A DNA stretch of 64,000 nt from Massilia rubra (GCF_011682065.1 NZ_VUYU01000004.1:186001-250000); one strand, 5' to 3'; positions 1 through 8,843 are shown, numbered from the stretch's first letter. The notes: generated from the sequence alone by a model not told the origin. A program made the numbers and translations.

Positions 1-1627
1 CGAACTTGGCCTGGTTTTGCAGGTACACGCCGCTCTGGCGGGTGGTGGCGGCGTAGTCGGGCTTGAGCTGCGGTGCGGCGAACGGGCCGGTCCCGGTGCC
101 CAGGTCGAACTGATTGTTGGGCGTGGTGCCCCGCAAGGAGTTGCCACTGATTTTGCTCAGGTCCACCCCGGCGATGGTGGTGTTGGCCCACTTGCCAGCG
201 TTCCACTGAAACTCCAGGTAGTTGTCGCTCTGGCGGCTCTCGGTGTAATCGTTGATGTGCTGCGCGCGGCGCACGACCACGCTGTCGCTCACCAGGCCGG
301 TGAGGAAGTTGACCTGGTAGTCGAGCTTGACCTTGCCGTAGCGGCTGCGGCTGTGAAAACTCAGCTGGTCGTTGATGCGCCGCTCGAACAGCACGCCGGT
401 GGACCATTGATTGCGCTCGAAGTGGTCCCAGCCTTTCTCGGCAACCGGAATGTAATGGCCCACCGCTTCCACATATTTGAAGGGATAGGCGTCGCCGGCG
501 ATGCGGTCTTCCTGGTAATTCGCCAGCACCGTCAGGGTGGTGTCGCGGTCGATCTTCCAGGTCAGCGAGGGGGCGAAGTAGCGCTCCTTCTTGCTCGTGC
601 CGGGGGTCATCAGGTCGTACTGCTCGCTCAGGGCGACCAGGCGGTACAGCAGGGAGCCGTCCGCGTTCAGGGCGCCGGAGATATCGCCGGCCACGCCACG
701 GCGCTCGATGTCGCCGGCGCGCACGCGGATCTCGCCCTGCGCCTCGTCGGTCGGGCGCTTGGTGATCGAATTGACCGTGCCGCCGGGGATGGTGCTGCCG
801 AACATGAGCGAGGCCGGGCCGCGCAAGAACTCGACGCGCTCGACGCCGTAGCTGTTCAGGCGCGGCATGGCGTACATATTGCCTGCGTCCTTCAGGCCGT
901 CGCGGTAATTGCCGCCGTTGGTGCTGCCGATGCCGCGCGCGATCGACCAGTCATAGCGGTCGTCGCGGCCGTAGGTGCGCGGGGTGAAGCCCGGCACGTA
1001 TTCGAGCGCTTCGGCAAGGTTGGACACGCCGCGCGCGTCCAGGTTGTCGCGCGTGACGACCGAGACCGACTGCGGGATGTCGCGCGTCGCGGTGGCGCTC
1101 TTGGCCGCCGTGCTGTTGCGCTTGGCGACATAGCCGGCCAGCGGCGCGCTCGGGCTTTCGGCGTCGGCGCGCGCCGTCACGGTGATCCCGGACAGGGCCT
1201 GGGTGCGCGTCGGCGGCGCCGCCACCGCGGTCGTTGCGGCGGCGAGCGGGGCCTGCTTGACCAGCACGTAGCCGCCATTGGCTTGCGCCACGGCCGCCAG
1301 GCCGCTGCCGTGCAACAGCTGGGCCAGGCCGTCGGCCACCGCGTAGCTGCCGTTCAAGCCGGGGCTGTACAGGCCGGCGGTGGTAGCGCTCGGAAACGAC
1401 AGCAAGATGCCCGCTTCGCGCCCGAAGCGATTGAGCGCCCCTTCCAGCGGGCCGGCCGGGATGGCGTAGGCTTGACGAGCCGGCGCCGCGTCGGCGGCCA
1501 GCGCGGCGCCCGGCAAGGCGGCCGTGGCGACCAGGCCGGTAGCGAGCGCGTGGCCGATGGCGACCAGCAGCGCGCGCTGGGCGAAACGGGGCCGTCGATG
1601 GTGGGGTGCTTGAGTGCGTTGCCGCAT
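1..1627 (-). CDS. FecA-like TonB-dependent receptor with STN signalling domain (3' end outside window)
   Basis: Read on the minus strand from ATG at 1627, with AAAGGA about 8 bases upstream. The protein begins with a basic n-region and a hydrophobic signal peptide ending near ALAAD. An STN secretin/TonB short domain follows (about residues 35-110, including the typical YAIPAGPLEGALNRF segment), then a linker, a plug domain and the start of the beta-barrel. STN-bearing receptors pass a ligand signal to a FecR-type anti-sigma factor, and fecR and fecI homologues lie directly upstream on the same strand. Substrate is probably a ferric siderophore or another iron chelate; the sequence does not say which. 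The C-terminal part of the barrel is cut by the window edge. Confidence 0.9.
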   Translation of the reverse strand, partial: MRQRTQAPHHRRPRFAQRALLVAIGHALATGLVATAALPGAALAADAAPARQAYAIPAGPLEGALNRFGREAGILLSFPSATTAGLYSPGLNGSYAVADGLAQLLHGSGLAAVAQANGGYVLVKQAPLAAATTAVAAPPTRTQALSGITVTARADAESPSAPLAGYVAKRNSTAAKSATATRDIPQSVSVVTRDNLDARGVSNLAEALEYVPGFTPRTYGRDDRYDWSIARGIGSTNGGNYRDGLKDAGNMYAMPRLNSYGVERVEFLRGPASLMFGSTIPGGTVNSITKRPTDEAQGEIRVRAGDIERRGVAGDISGALNADGSLLYRLVALSEQYDLMTPGTSKKERYFAPSLTWKIDRDTTLTVLANYQEDRIAGDAYPFKYVEAVGHYIPVAEKGWDHFERNQWSTGVLFERRINDQLSFHSRSRYGKVKLDYQVNFLTGLVSDSVVVRRAQHINDYTESRQSDNYLEFQWNAGKWANTTIAGVDLSKISGNSLRGTTPNNQFDLGTGTGPFAAPQLKPDYAATTRQSGVYLQNQAKF

Positions 1628-1719
1628 GGTGGATTCCTTTTGCAAAGTTGAAGATGTCGAGTGCTCACCTTGCATGTCACGCGAGAATCGAAAACAGCTC
1701 AGGATGCGGAAAATATTGT

Positions 1720-2721
1720 TTATCGGCGTGCCGGGCGCAGCGTCACCCAGTAGCGCGTGAGGAAATGTATCTCCACCGGCAAGGTGGTGCGCAGGGTGTC
1801 GAGAATGCGGTCGGTGTCGGCCAGCGGGTAGCTGCCGGACACGCGCAGGTCGGCAATCGCGGCGTCGCAGCCCAGCCGCCCCGGCCGGTGCCGGCTGAGC
1901 TCGGCAAGAAAGTCGGCCAGGCGCATGGCGCTGGCGACCAGCATGCCATCGGCCCAGGCGACGCTGTCGTCGTCGGCGGCGCGGGCGGCGTCGACCCCAT
2001 CGGCGCTGAAGCGGGCCTGCTGGCCGGCGCGCAGGATGCGCAGCGGCGCGTGCAAGGCGTGGCGCGGGCGGATCGCCACCGCGCCTTCGAACACATCGAC
2101 CCGGCTCGCGCCCGCATGCTGGCGCACGGCGAAGCGGGTGCCGAGCGCTTGCAGTTCGCCTTCGGCGGTTTCCACGATGAAAGGGCGGGCGGCGCGGTCT
2201 TTGCCAGTATGGATCAGGATGTCGCCGGCGAGCAGGCGCACGCGCCGCTGCGTGGCGGAAAAGCGCACATCGACCGCGCTGCCGCTGTTGAGCGCCAGCG
2301 TGCCGCCGTCTTCCAGCGCGATGGTGCGGCGCTGGCCGGCGCCGGTGCGGGCGTCGGCGCGCCATTCGCGCCACGGCGCTTGCTGGTGCGCCAGCCAGGC
2401 GCCGCCGCCGGCGCACAGCAGGGCCGCCAGCGTCTTGGCCGCGGCGCGCCGGGGCAGGGGACGGGCCGGGGCGGCGGGCGCGTCGAGCAGGGCGGCGTGG
2501 GACAGCTGCGCAGCGCCGGCCGCGCCGCGCCAACGGGCGTTGACGGCGGCGATGTGCTGCCATGCGCGTTCGTGCTCGGGGTGGGCGGCGCGCCATTGCT
2601 GCAAGGCGCCGCGGGTGGCCTCGCCGGCCTCGTCCGACTGCAGTTCGACCAGCCATTCGACCGCCTGGCGCGCCACGGCGGCCGGCACCGGCCGTGCGCC
2701 GGCCGGGTCCGGCGCCGCCAT
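1720..2721 (-). CDS. FecR-family anti-sigma factor / transmembrane sensor
   Basis: 333 aa if started at the ATG at 2721, which overlaps the stop of the upstream sigma gene (TGATG) and so suggests translational coupling; an in-frame ATG nine codons earlier is less likely. The N-terminal cytoplasmic part (residues about 10-60, RQAVEWLVEL then HPEHERAWQ) is the DUF4880-type sigma-binding region. A hydrophobic segment near residues 95-115 is the single membrane span. The middle is the FecR domain (RRTIALEDGG, GTRFAVR, VFEGAV) and the C-terminus resembles an STN-like fold. It should relay the state of the outer-membrane receptor encoded next to it to the FecI-like sigma factor. Confidence 0.93.
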   Translation of the reverse strand: MAAPDPAGARPVPAAVARQAVEWLVELQSDEAGEATRGALQQWRAAHPEHERAWQHIAAVNARWRGAAGAAQLSHAALLDAPAAPARPLPRRAAAKTLAALLCAGGGAWLAHQQAPWREWRADARTGAGQRRTIALEDGGTLALNSGSAVDVRFSATQRRVRLLAGDILIHTGKDRAARPFIVETAEGELQALGTRFAVRQHAGASRVDVFEGAVAIRPRHALHAPLRILRAGQQARFSADGVDAARAADDDSVAWADGMLVASAMRLADFLAELSRHRPGRLGCDAAIADLRVSGSYPLADTDRILDTLRTTLPVEIHFLTRYWVTLRPARR

Positions 2722-3233
2722 CAATCGGGCGCCAGGCCGAAGTAGCACTGGGCGCCGGCGCGCACCAGGTGGCGCTTGACGGTGCTCAGCGAGATGCCGA
2801 GCTCGGCGGCAATGTCGGCCTGGCTCATGCCGTCGAGCTGGGCGAGCAGGAAGGCGCGCTTGACCTGCGCCGGCAGGCCGGCCAGCAGGCGGTCGATCTC
2901 GACCAGGGTTTCGAGCAGGATGGCGCGTTCTTCGGGGGAGGGCGAGAGCGCCGCCGGCGCCATTGCCAGCGCGTCCAGGTAAGCGCGCTCGATCTGCTCG
3001 CGCCGCCAGTGGTTGGCCAGCACGCGCTGGGCCACGGTGGTGAGAAAGGCGCGCGGCTGGTCGATCGCGACCGGTTCGTCGCGCGTGAGCAGGCGCAGGA
3101 AAATATCATGCGCCAGGTCGGCGGCGCGCTGCGAACAGCCGAGCTTATTGCGCAGCCAGGCGCGCAGCCATCCGTGGTGGTGGCTGTACAGGTGGTGGAC
3201 CTGCTGCAGAAGCGCCGGCGCGGCAACGGACAT
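2721..3233 (-). CDS. FecI-like ECF RNA polymerase sigma factor
   Basis: 170 aa. Sigma region 2 is seen at about residues 15-80 (LYSHHHGWLRAWLRNKL, DLAHDIFLRLL, PRAFLTTVAQRVLANHWRR). Region 4 with its helix-turn-helix spans about residues 110-160 (LPAQVKRAFLLAQLDGMSQ, IAAELGISLSTVKRHL). Length and motifs are typical of iron-starvation ECF sigma factors. First gene of a fecI-fecR-fecA operon on the minus strand. A Fur box about 40 bases upstream predicts iron repression. The start at 3233 has GGA at an acceptable distance. Confidence 0.94.
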   Translation of the reverse strand: MSVAAPALLQQVHHLYSHHHGWLRAWLRNKLGCSQRAADLAHDIFLRLLTRDEPVAIDQPRAFLTTVAQRVLANHWRREQIERAYLDALAMAPAALSPSPEERAILLETLVEIDRLLAGLPAQVKRAFLLAQLDGMSQADIAAELGISLSTVKRHLVRAGAQCYFGLAPD

Positions 3234-3273
3234 GACACGATTCCTGGTCAGGTGCCCTGCACCGACAAATGTG

Positions 3274-3293
3274 AATGAGAATTATTATCATTA
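3274..3293. promoter_or_regulatory. Fur box upstream of the fecI-like gene
   Basis: The sequence aatgagaattattatcatta matches the 19-bp Fur consensus of alternating GATAAT/ATTATC hexamers closely. It sits about 40 bases before the start of the minus-strand sigma factor gene. The position and the iron-related genes downstream support Fur control. Confidence 0.75.
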
Positions 3294-3379
3294 TAGACGA
3301 GACCCGGATTGCATGGCAATTGCAATCGTGGGCCTGGGAATGACTCTCTGGCAGCACTGCTGCGCCACCGGGTTGACTC

Positions 3380-3559
3380 TCATTGCGTCGCGGCGCGGTA
3401 TGCCGCTTGAACCGCCGGGATCAGGGAGGGATGAAGGATGCCCAGCTTGGGTATTCGTCCATGCGGCGCCGCAGGGGGCACCGAGAACCACTCGCTGGTA
3501 TCAGGCAAGTCGACGGCGCGCTCTCCAGCGGTAGGCTCGGCCCATCACAGCGGTTTCAT
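3380..3559 (-). pseudogene. Small ORF (60 codons) with in-frame TGA at codon 5
   Basis: Starts with ATG at 3559, overlapping the stop of the preceding small gene in an ATGA arrangement, and reads MKPL, then TGA, then tryptophan. A convincing reading frame then continues to the stop at 3380-3382 (segments ERAVDLPDTSEWFSV and PSLIPAVQAAYRAATQ, with codon use like neighbouring genes). The coupling geometry and the coding look on both sides of the TGA suggest a real gene broken by a nonsense codon, a sequencing error or a recoded stop. I do not recognise the family. Confidence 0.45.
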
Positions 3560-3762
3560 GGGGTCTCGATGTCAAACAGGCTCGACCTGACAGAGCGTTT
3601 GACGCCTTGTGGTACCGCATTGTCGATGTCACGCATTTGCTCGTCTGTGAGGGGGCCATCGTCGGCGTCGTATTGCGGTAGAAGTCTCGTTGCGAGACCG
3701 GTGGCGCTATCGGTCGCATGGTAGCGAAATGCGATTTGATCGGTCGTGGTTGGGGTAGTCAC
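3556..3762 (-). CDS. Small hypothetical protein, 68 aa
   Basis: GTG start at 3762 chosen because GAGGAA lies seven bases upstream; a second in-frame GTG at 3777 has no good ribosome site and TAA precedes it. The product begins MTTPTTTDQIAF and has a hydrophilic middle (YDADDGPLTDEQMRDI). No signal peptide or membrane segment, and I do not recognise the family. Its stop overlaps the ATG of the next small ORF, so the two look like a coupled pair. No link to the flanking fec genes or protease gene is evident. Confidence 0.45.
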   Translation of the reverse strand: MTTPTTTDQIAFRYHATDSATGLATRLLPQYDADDGPLTDEQMRDIDNAVPQGVKRSVRSSLFDIETP

Positions 3763-4141
3763 GATGTTGTTCCTCACGTGGATGTCTTAAGTTATCCATG
3801 CGTTCATCCTTTGTCAAGCCGGTACTGCACGAAAAACCATGAAGGGCAGGAAGTAATGCATTTCCAGGGTCGATCATTGGCGATTCCTGACGACGCCTTG
3901 AGCGTGGAATCCCTCCTTGATACCCACCCGGCATGTGCCCACCCGGTTGTTGCAGAAATTCAAAATTAATCTTGTGTCAAATGCCAATCCAGCAATACTA
4001 TTAGTACAGTTTAGTTGCATTATTTGCAGCCAGGCCAGGGCGGCTTTTTTGACCAAAAAACATGCCCGTTGATCCGGAACAATGCGCAGGAAGACATCTC
4101 ACCACGACCAATATATTCACCAAGCCGCGAAAGGGCACCGC
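3763..4141. other. Intergenic region upstream of the dockerin protease
   Basis: About 380 bases without a supportable gene. The last 200 bases are AT-richer than the surroundings and probably hold the promoter of the protease gene. No repeat or known regulatory motif stands out. Confidence 0.4.
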
Positions 4142-7100
4142 ATGACAATGAAGCCTTGGAATCCGCTGTACAACGGCGGGTTGCAACATCCGCGTAGCGC
4201 CGCATGCAAGAAATCTTCCCTTGCCCTGTGTATCGCCCTGGCCTTCGCCGCCGCCGCGCCCCTGGCGCAGGCCGCCGTGGCCGCACCGGCCGCCGCGCCG
4301 GTCTCGAGCCAGCGCGCCGCCCCGTACTGGCAGGATGCGACCGTCTCGAGCGGCCGCATGGGCATCGCCAGCGCCAAGACACCGGCCCTTTCGCTCAAGC
4401 GCTTCCGCGGCGCCACCCTGGACGCGGCCGGCATGGCCTCGCTCACCGCCAGCGCCCCGCTCGAACGCGGCAGCAGCATGATGGCCAGCAGCCAGACCAT
4501 CTCGCTGCCGCACCCGGATGGCGGCTACCAGCGCTTCACCCTGGTCGAGTCCCCCATCATGGAAGCCGCGCTCGCCGCCAGGCACCCCGGCATCAAGACC
4601 TACAAGGGCAGGGGTATCGACGACCCGAGCGCCACCTTGCGCATGGATATCACCCCGCTCGGCTTGCACGCCTCGGTACGCTCGGCCAATGGCGGCTGGT
4701 ATGTGGACCCGTACTACCATCTCGATACCAGCCTGTACGCCAGCTACAGCCGCAGCGACCTGATCAACCAGCACGGCCCGCTGGTCGAAGGCGCGCTGCC
4801 CGAAGCGCAACTGGCGCTGTCGCATTCCTTCTATAAAGAAGGCGTTCCGGTCGAGGTGCTTGGCACCGGCTTCGTGCCCGGCGCCACTGTCAACCTGACC
4901 GTGCGCGGCGAAGCCGACACGGCCACCCTGCACAGCGCCACCGCCACGGCCGATGCCAGGGGCACGATCCGCGTGACCCTGCCGGCAGGCCGCGCCGGCG
5001 CGTTCGACCTGAGCGCCACCGACGGCCAGAACACCAGCGCCGTGCCGTTTCGCGTGATGGATGGCGCCATGGCGCCGAACGTGGCCGTCAGCGACCAGCT
5101 GCGCACCTACCGGCTGGCGCTGGTCACCGACCCGACCTACGCCACCTATTTCGGCGGCGCTGCCAACGTCACCGCCGCCAAGGTGACGCTGATCAATCGG
5201 GTTTCGCAAGTGTATGAAGACGAGACCTCGATCCGCCTGGTGCTGATCGACGCCACCGACGCCCTGAACCTGGACACCGCCGCCCAGATGACGGAGCCCA
5301 ACGGCCCGTGCGGCGCGGCGGCGTGCTTTACGCCGACCCAGGCCGAAGGCTGCGGCAGCGGCACCTTGTCGCGCAACCGTGTCGTCACCGGCTTGCTGGC
5401 CGGCGCCGGCAACTTCGACGTCGGCCACATCGCGCTCGGCCTGAACGGCGGCGGCGTCGCCAGCCTGGGCGTGGTCGGCGCGAACGGCAAGGCGCAGGGC
5501 TGCACCGGCCTGCCGAAACCGATTGGCGACTCGTTCGCGGTCGACTACGTGGCGCACGAACTCGGGCACCAGTTCGCCGGCAACCATACCTTCAACGGCG
5601 TCATCTCCAATTGCAGCGGCGGTAACCGCAATCCGGGCACCTCGGTCGAAGTGGGCAGCGGCTCATCGATCATGGCCTACGCCGGCATTTGCGGCGCCGA
5701 CAACCTGCAGCCGCACAGCGATCCGTACTGGTCGCAGCGCAGCTTCGATGAAGTCGTCGCCTACACCTCGAGCGCCGAGTCGATCCTCAACGAAGTGCAG
5801 GTCGCCGCGCTGCGCGGTTTCAATACGGCCGGCCAGCAATTCCGCATCAAGGTCAATGGCAACCTGTCGGCGCCGATCGTACGCGGCACCAACTACACCA
5901 CGGCCGGGGTCAAGGCCGCGCTGGAAGGCAGTCCGGGCTGGCCGGCGGGCGGCACGGTGACCGTCAGCGCCCTGAGCGACGCGGCGTTTACCGTGACGTT
6001 CAACGGCAAGCTGGCCGGCCTCAATGTCGCGCCACTGCAACTGGTCGACTTCACGGCCGGATCGAGTGGTTTCGTCGGCGAAGTCGCCGTGGGCGGGCCG
6101 ACCACGCGTGGCGGCAGCGTCGCCGCGACGGGCAACAACGCGCCGGTGGTGACGGTGGCGGCCAGCTACACGATTCCGGTGCGCACGCCGTTCGCCCTGA
6201 CCGGCAGCGCGACCGACGCCGATGGCGACCCGATCACCTACATGTGGGAGCAGAACGACCGGGGCGCCGCCGGCGGCACCGGGCTGACCAGCAACGTCAA
6301 GCTCAATGGCCCGCTGTTCCGCCAGTTCGGCACGCGCGCCACCGTGAGCGCCGCCGCCACGCTCGAGTACAACTCGCCGGGCGAAAACCACACCACGGCC
6401 GATCCGACGCGGGTGTTCCCTGACCTGGCGCAGATCCTGTCGAACAACACCAACGCGGTCACGGGCGCGTGCGCCGTCGCGGCCACGCCGCCGAGCCTGG
6501 CCGACATCGAGTGCTATTCGGAATATCTTCCGACCGCAGCCTACGTCGGCCTGGCCGGCACCAACGCGGCGCCGGCCTCGCTCAACTTCAAGCTGACGGC
6601 GCGCGACGGCCGGGGTGGCGTCAACAGCGCCGGCACCTCGCTGGTGCTCGCGCCCGAGGCCGGCCCGTTCCTGGTCACGTCGCCGAATACGGCGCAAACG
6701 CTCGATCCGGGCTCGCTGCAGACCGTCACCTGGAACGTCGCCAACACCGACGTGGCCCCGGTCGGCGCGGCCAGCGTGAACATCGCGCTCTCGACCGACG
6801 GCGGCAAGACCTGGCCGGTGCTGCTGGCCGAAGGCGTGCCCAACAACGGCAGCGCCCAGGTCACCCTGCCGGCGGCGCCGGCGGCGGCGGCCCGGATCAA
6901 GGTGGAAGCGGTGGGCAATGTGTTCTTCGACATCTCCAACGCCGACTTCGGCATCCACCTCGCGGGCGACCAGAACATGGACGGCAGCGTCGACTGCGCC
7001 GACCTGGCGCTGGTCAAGGCCGCTTTCGGCAAACGCACGGGCCAGGACGGTTTTGACGCGCGCGCCGATGTGCTGGCCGACGGTGTCGTCAACGCACGAG

Positions 7101-7150
7101 ACCTCACTTACGTAGCGCAGCGCCTGGCCAAGGGCGCCGCCTGCAACTGA
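4142..7150 (+). CDS. Secreted reprolysin-like zinc metalloprotease with C-terminal dockerin
   Basis: 1002 aa from ATG 4142 (AAAGGG just upstream; an in-frame ATG at 4082 lacks one). A long n-region precedes a signal peptide hydrophobic core (LALCIALAFAAAAPLAQA). Zinc-binding motif HELGHQFAGNH lies near residue 475, the HExxHxxGxxH metzincin form. Before it is a propeptide-like region; after it come PKD/cadherin-like beta domains (TGSATDADGDPITYMWEQ). The last 60 residues hold two 12-residue calcium loops, DQNMDGSVDCAD and DVLADGVVNARD, each followed by a helix: a type I dockerin. Dockerins bind cohesins, and the next gene encodes one. Expected role: extracellular protease held at the surface through that partner. 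Confidence 0.88.
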   Translation: MTMKPWNPLYNGGLQHPRSAACKKSSLALCIALAFAAAAPLAQAAVAAPAAAPVSSQRAAPYWQDATVSSGRMGIASAKTPALSLKRFRGATLDAAGMASLTASAPLERGSSMMASSQTISLPHPDGGYQRFTLVESPIMEAALAARHPGIKTYKGRGIDDPSATLRMDITPLGLHASVRSANGGWYVDPYYHLDTSLYASYSRSDLINQHGPLVEGALPEAQLALSHSFYKEGVPVEVLGTGFVPGATVNLTVRGEADTATLHSATATADARGTIRVTLPAGRAGAFDLSATDGQNTSAVPFRVMDGAMAPNVAVSDQLRTYRLALVTDPTYATYFGGAANVTAAKVTLINRVSQVYEDETSIRLVLIDATDALNLDTAAQMTEPNGPCGAAACFTPTQAEGCGSGTLSRNRVVTGLLAGAGNFDVGHIALGLNGGGVASLGVVGANGKAQGCTGLPKPIGDSFAVDYVAHELGHQFAGNHTFNGVISNCSGGNRNPGTSVEVGSGSSIMAYAGICGADNLQPHSDPYWSQRSFDEVVAYTSSAESILNEVQVAALRGFNTAGQQFRIKVNGNLSAPIVRGTNYTTAGVKAALEGSPGWPAGGTVTVSALSDAAFTVTFNGKLAGLNVAPLQLVDFTAGSSGFVGEVAVGGPTTRGGSVAATGNNAPVVTVAASYTIPVRTPFALTGSATDADGDPITYMWEQNDRGAAGGTGLTSNVKLNGPLFRQFGTRATVSAAATLEYNSPGENHTTADPTRVFPDLAQILSNNTNAVTGACAVAATPPSLADIECYSEYLPTAAYVGLAGTNAAPASLNFKLTARDGRGGVNSAGTSLVLAPEAGPFLVTSPNTAQTLDPGSLQTVTWNVANTDVAPVGAASVNIALSTDGGKTWPVLLAEGVPNNGSAQVTLPAAPAAAARIKVEAVGNVFFDISNADFGIHLAGDQNMDGSVDCADLALVKAAFGKRTGQDGFDARADVLADGVVNARDLTYVAQRLAKGAACN

Positions 7151-7232
7151 CCGAAGCACGGCCGGCCGGGTGCGTGCGCATCGGGCCGGTCGTTACCGCA
7201 TATTGAGCCCCACGGGGCATGAGGATGAACAG

Positions 7233-7796
7233 ATGACGACATTCAAGAAACTCTTCGCCGCCATGATGCTGGCCGCGAGCACGCAGGCGTTTGCCATTCC
7301 GACCCTGTCGGTGAACGCCGTGCCGTCGCCGGTGGTATCGGGCGGCAAGGTCGACCTGGCGGTGAATATTTCGGATATTACCGACCTGTACGGCTACCAA
7401 TTCACGCTCAGCTTCGATGCGGCGCTGCTCAAGGCGAGCGGTGTCAAGGAGGGCGCGTTTTTGAGCGGTGCCGGCACGACCTTCAGCGACGGCGGCAAGA
7501 TCGACAACGCGACCGGCACGATTTCGTTCGTGTTCAACACGCTCGTTGGCGCGGGGCCGGGCGCGTCCGGCAGCGGCCAGTTGGGGCTGTTCAGTTTCGA
7601 TACCTTCGGCAACGGCAATGCGGCGCTGACGTTTTCCGACGTGCTGTTCCTGGACGCCAACCTGAACGAGATTGCCGTGGCGGCCGATGGCGGCTCGGTG
7701 CGGGTGGTGCCCGAGCCGGGAAGCTTCTTGCTGATTGGGATCGGGCTGGTGGCTGCCGGCGTAGTGCGGCGAGGCCAACAGGCGGCGCGTGTCTGA
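7233..7796 (+). CDS. Cohesin-domain protein with PEP-CTERM anchor
   Basis: 187 aa. Signal peptide in residues 1-20 (MTTFKKLFAAMML, cut after AFA). Residues about 22-155 form a cohesin-type beta sandwich (VNAVPSPVVSGGKVDLAVNI, LYGYQFTLSFDAALL). The end carries a PEP-CTERM sorting signal: VPEPGSF, a hydrophobic stretch, then RRGQQ. PEP-CTERM proteins are processed by an exosortase and held at the cell envelope. It starts 82 bases after the dockerin protease on the same strand, so co-expression and direct binding are likely. The domain arrangement is seen in the sequence; the pairing is inferred. Confidence 0.87.
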   Translation: MTTFKKLFAAMMLAASTQAFAIPTLSVNAVPSPVVSGGKVDLAVNISDITDLYGYQFTLSFDAALLKASGVKEGAFLSGAGTTFSDGGKIDNATGTISFVFNTLVGAGPGASGSGQLGLFSFDTFGNGNAALTFSDVLFLDANLNEIAVAADGGSVRVVPEPGSFLLIGIGLVAAGVVRRGQQAARV

Positions 7797-7865
7797 TTGA
7801 GTGATTGATGATGTCAGGCCTGGCACTGCGCGAGCCAGCGCGCGCGCCGGCGCACCGGGAGGCAC

Positions 7866-8240
7866 ATGGACAGTACGGATATTGCCTCTGAAGTATTAGC
7901 CGCATACGAACGCGGCGAACGGTGCTTTCAAGGCCTGACGATCTGCCGTGAGAGTTTCGAGGGGCAGGTGTTGGAGGATGTGGTGTTTCAGGACTGCAAT
8001 TTGTATGTCGATTTCAGGCATGCCAATCTGCGCAACGCCACATTTCGCAATGGCGGCATCAAAACCTGCGATTTCAGGGATGCCGACCTGAGCGGTGCCC
8101 GTTTCGAGAATGTGTCCGTTGAAGGCTCGCAATACGCACGAGCAAAAACGGATGGGGTTTGCTGGAACAACAACTGGGCCTACGGCAGCATCTCGACGCA
8201 AGACGATTTTGACAGCTGGATCAAGGGCCATGAGCAGTAG
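7866..8240 (+). CDS. Pentapeptide-repeat protein
   Basis: 124 aa, no signal peptide. Residues about 20-95 contain consecutive A(D/N)LXX-type pentapeptides (FQDCN, VDFRHANLRNATF, CDFRDADLSGARF), which fold as a right-handed quadrilateral beta helix. The C-terminal 30 residues are not repetitive (CWNNNWAYGSI). Such short cytosolic proteins have no uniform function; some mimic DNA or shield topoisomerase. Nothing nearby indicates a specific job. Start at ATG 7866, with GGGAGG ten bases upstream. Confidence 0.8.
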   Translation: MDSTDIASEVLAAYERGERCFQGLTICRESFEGQVLEDVVFQDCNLYVDFRHANLRNATFRNGGIKTCDFRDADLSGARFENVSVEGSQYARAKTDGVCWNNNWAYGSISTQDDFDSWIKGHEQ

Positions 8241-8280
8241 TGCGATCGGCCGGCATTGATACGCGCTTTGTTGGGCCAGG

Positions 8281-8403
8281 ATGAGGCATGGGCTCATGCA
8301 GAGCGCGAAAGAGTGCATCGGCGCGGCCATCGACGTCCTGGCTGCGGGCGGAGCCTTGGACAGCTGGGATCAAGCTGCCTCCCCGGATACTTTCTACAAA
8401 TGA
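8281..8403 (+). pseudogene. Short ORF or 3' remnant, 40 codons, coupled to the next gene
   Basis: ATG 8281 (or 8296) to TGA 8401-8403. The product ends with SAKECIGAAIDVLAAGG and DSWDQAASPDTFYK, which looks like genuine coding sequence with acidic and aromatic residues typical of a protein C-terminus. The TGA overlaps the ATG of the following gene (ATGA). This suggests that a longer upstream partner gene once stood here and only its tail survives. Family not recognised. Confidence 0.4.
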
Positions 8404-8843
8404 CAAAAACTGACGCGTCCGTATTGAATGAACTATCCCGGCTGGAGAAGCAGGCAATTGTCGTCGAGGATTTTGATGAAGGTGGTGACGCCCTGCAAGC
8501 GCTGGCGAAGTTAGATAAAGCGCGTGCGCGGGAGGTGGCATTGAGGATCCTGCGCGAGGAGATCGGCGACGTGTATTATCAGGCCTCCGCGTTTGATGTT
8601 CTTTACGGTATTTCTGCGCCAGATGCGGTTCGGTATATGGAGGCAGCCGCCACGACCGTCGATCCCTATATCCTGGGTAGGATGCTTACCGAGATTGCCG
8701 TCGATTCGGGCTATATCGAACATCAGGCCCTTGTGGCGAAGGCGGTTCCGCTACTGCGCCGCGCGCTCGCAAGCCGGACCACGAAGGAGTTAAGCGCAAT
8801 TGAGGCATCCGTAAAACACTTCGATGAGACTTATCCTGCCTAA
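8400..8843 (+). CDS. Hypothetical helical protein, possible HEAT-like
   Basis: 147 aa from ATG 8400, which overlaps the stop of a short upstream ORF. Reading further upstream in frame gives non-coding-looking sequence, so this start is preferred. The protein is soluble, acidic and predicted mostly helical (LNELSRLEKQAIV, LQALAKLDKARAREVALRIL, YLLGRM-like helices), with helix pairs that could be HEAT-type repeats. No signal peptide. The size and isolated position resemble immunity proteins of contact-dependent toxins, but nothing directly shows that. Its TAA stop is the first three bases of a repeat cluster. Confidence 0.65.
   Translation: MTKTDASVLNELSRLEKQAIVVEDFDEGGDALQALAKLDKARAREVALRILREEIGDVYYQASAFDVLYGISAPDAVRYMEAAATTVDPYILGRMLTEIAVDSGYIEHQALVAKAVPLLRRALASRTTKELSAIEASVKHFDETYPA

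Noticed and set aside
1606-2745. Plus-strand open frame opposite fecR
   Set aside because: No recognisable protein features. The minus frame has FecR motifs and couples to fecI by TGATG.
3718-3969. Plus-strand 83-codon frame
   Set aside because: Overlaps the better-supported minus-strand small gene and has no ribosome site or coding character.
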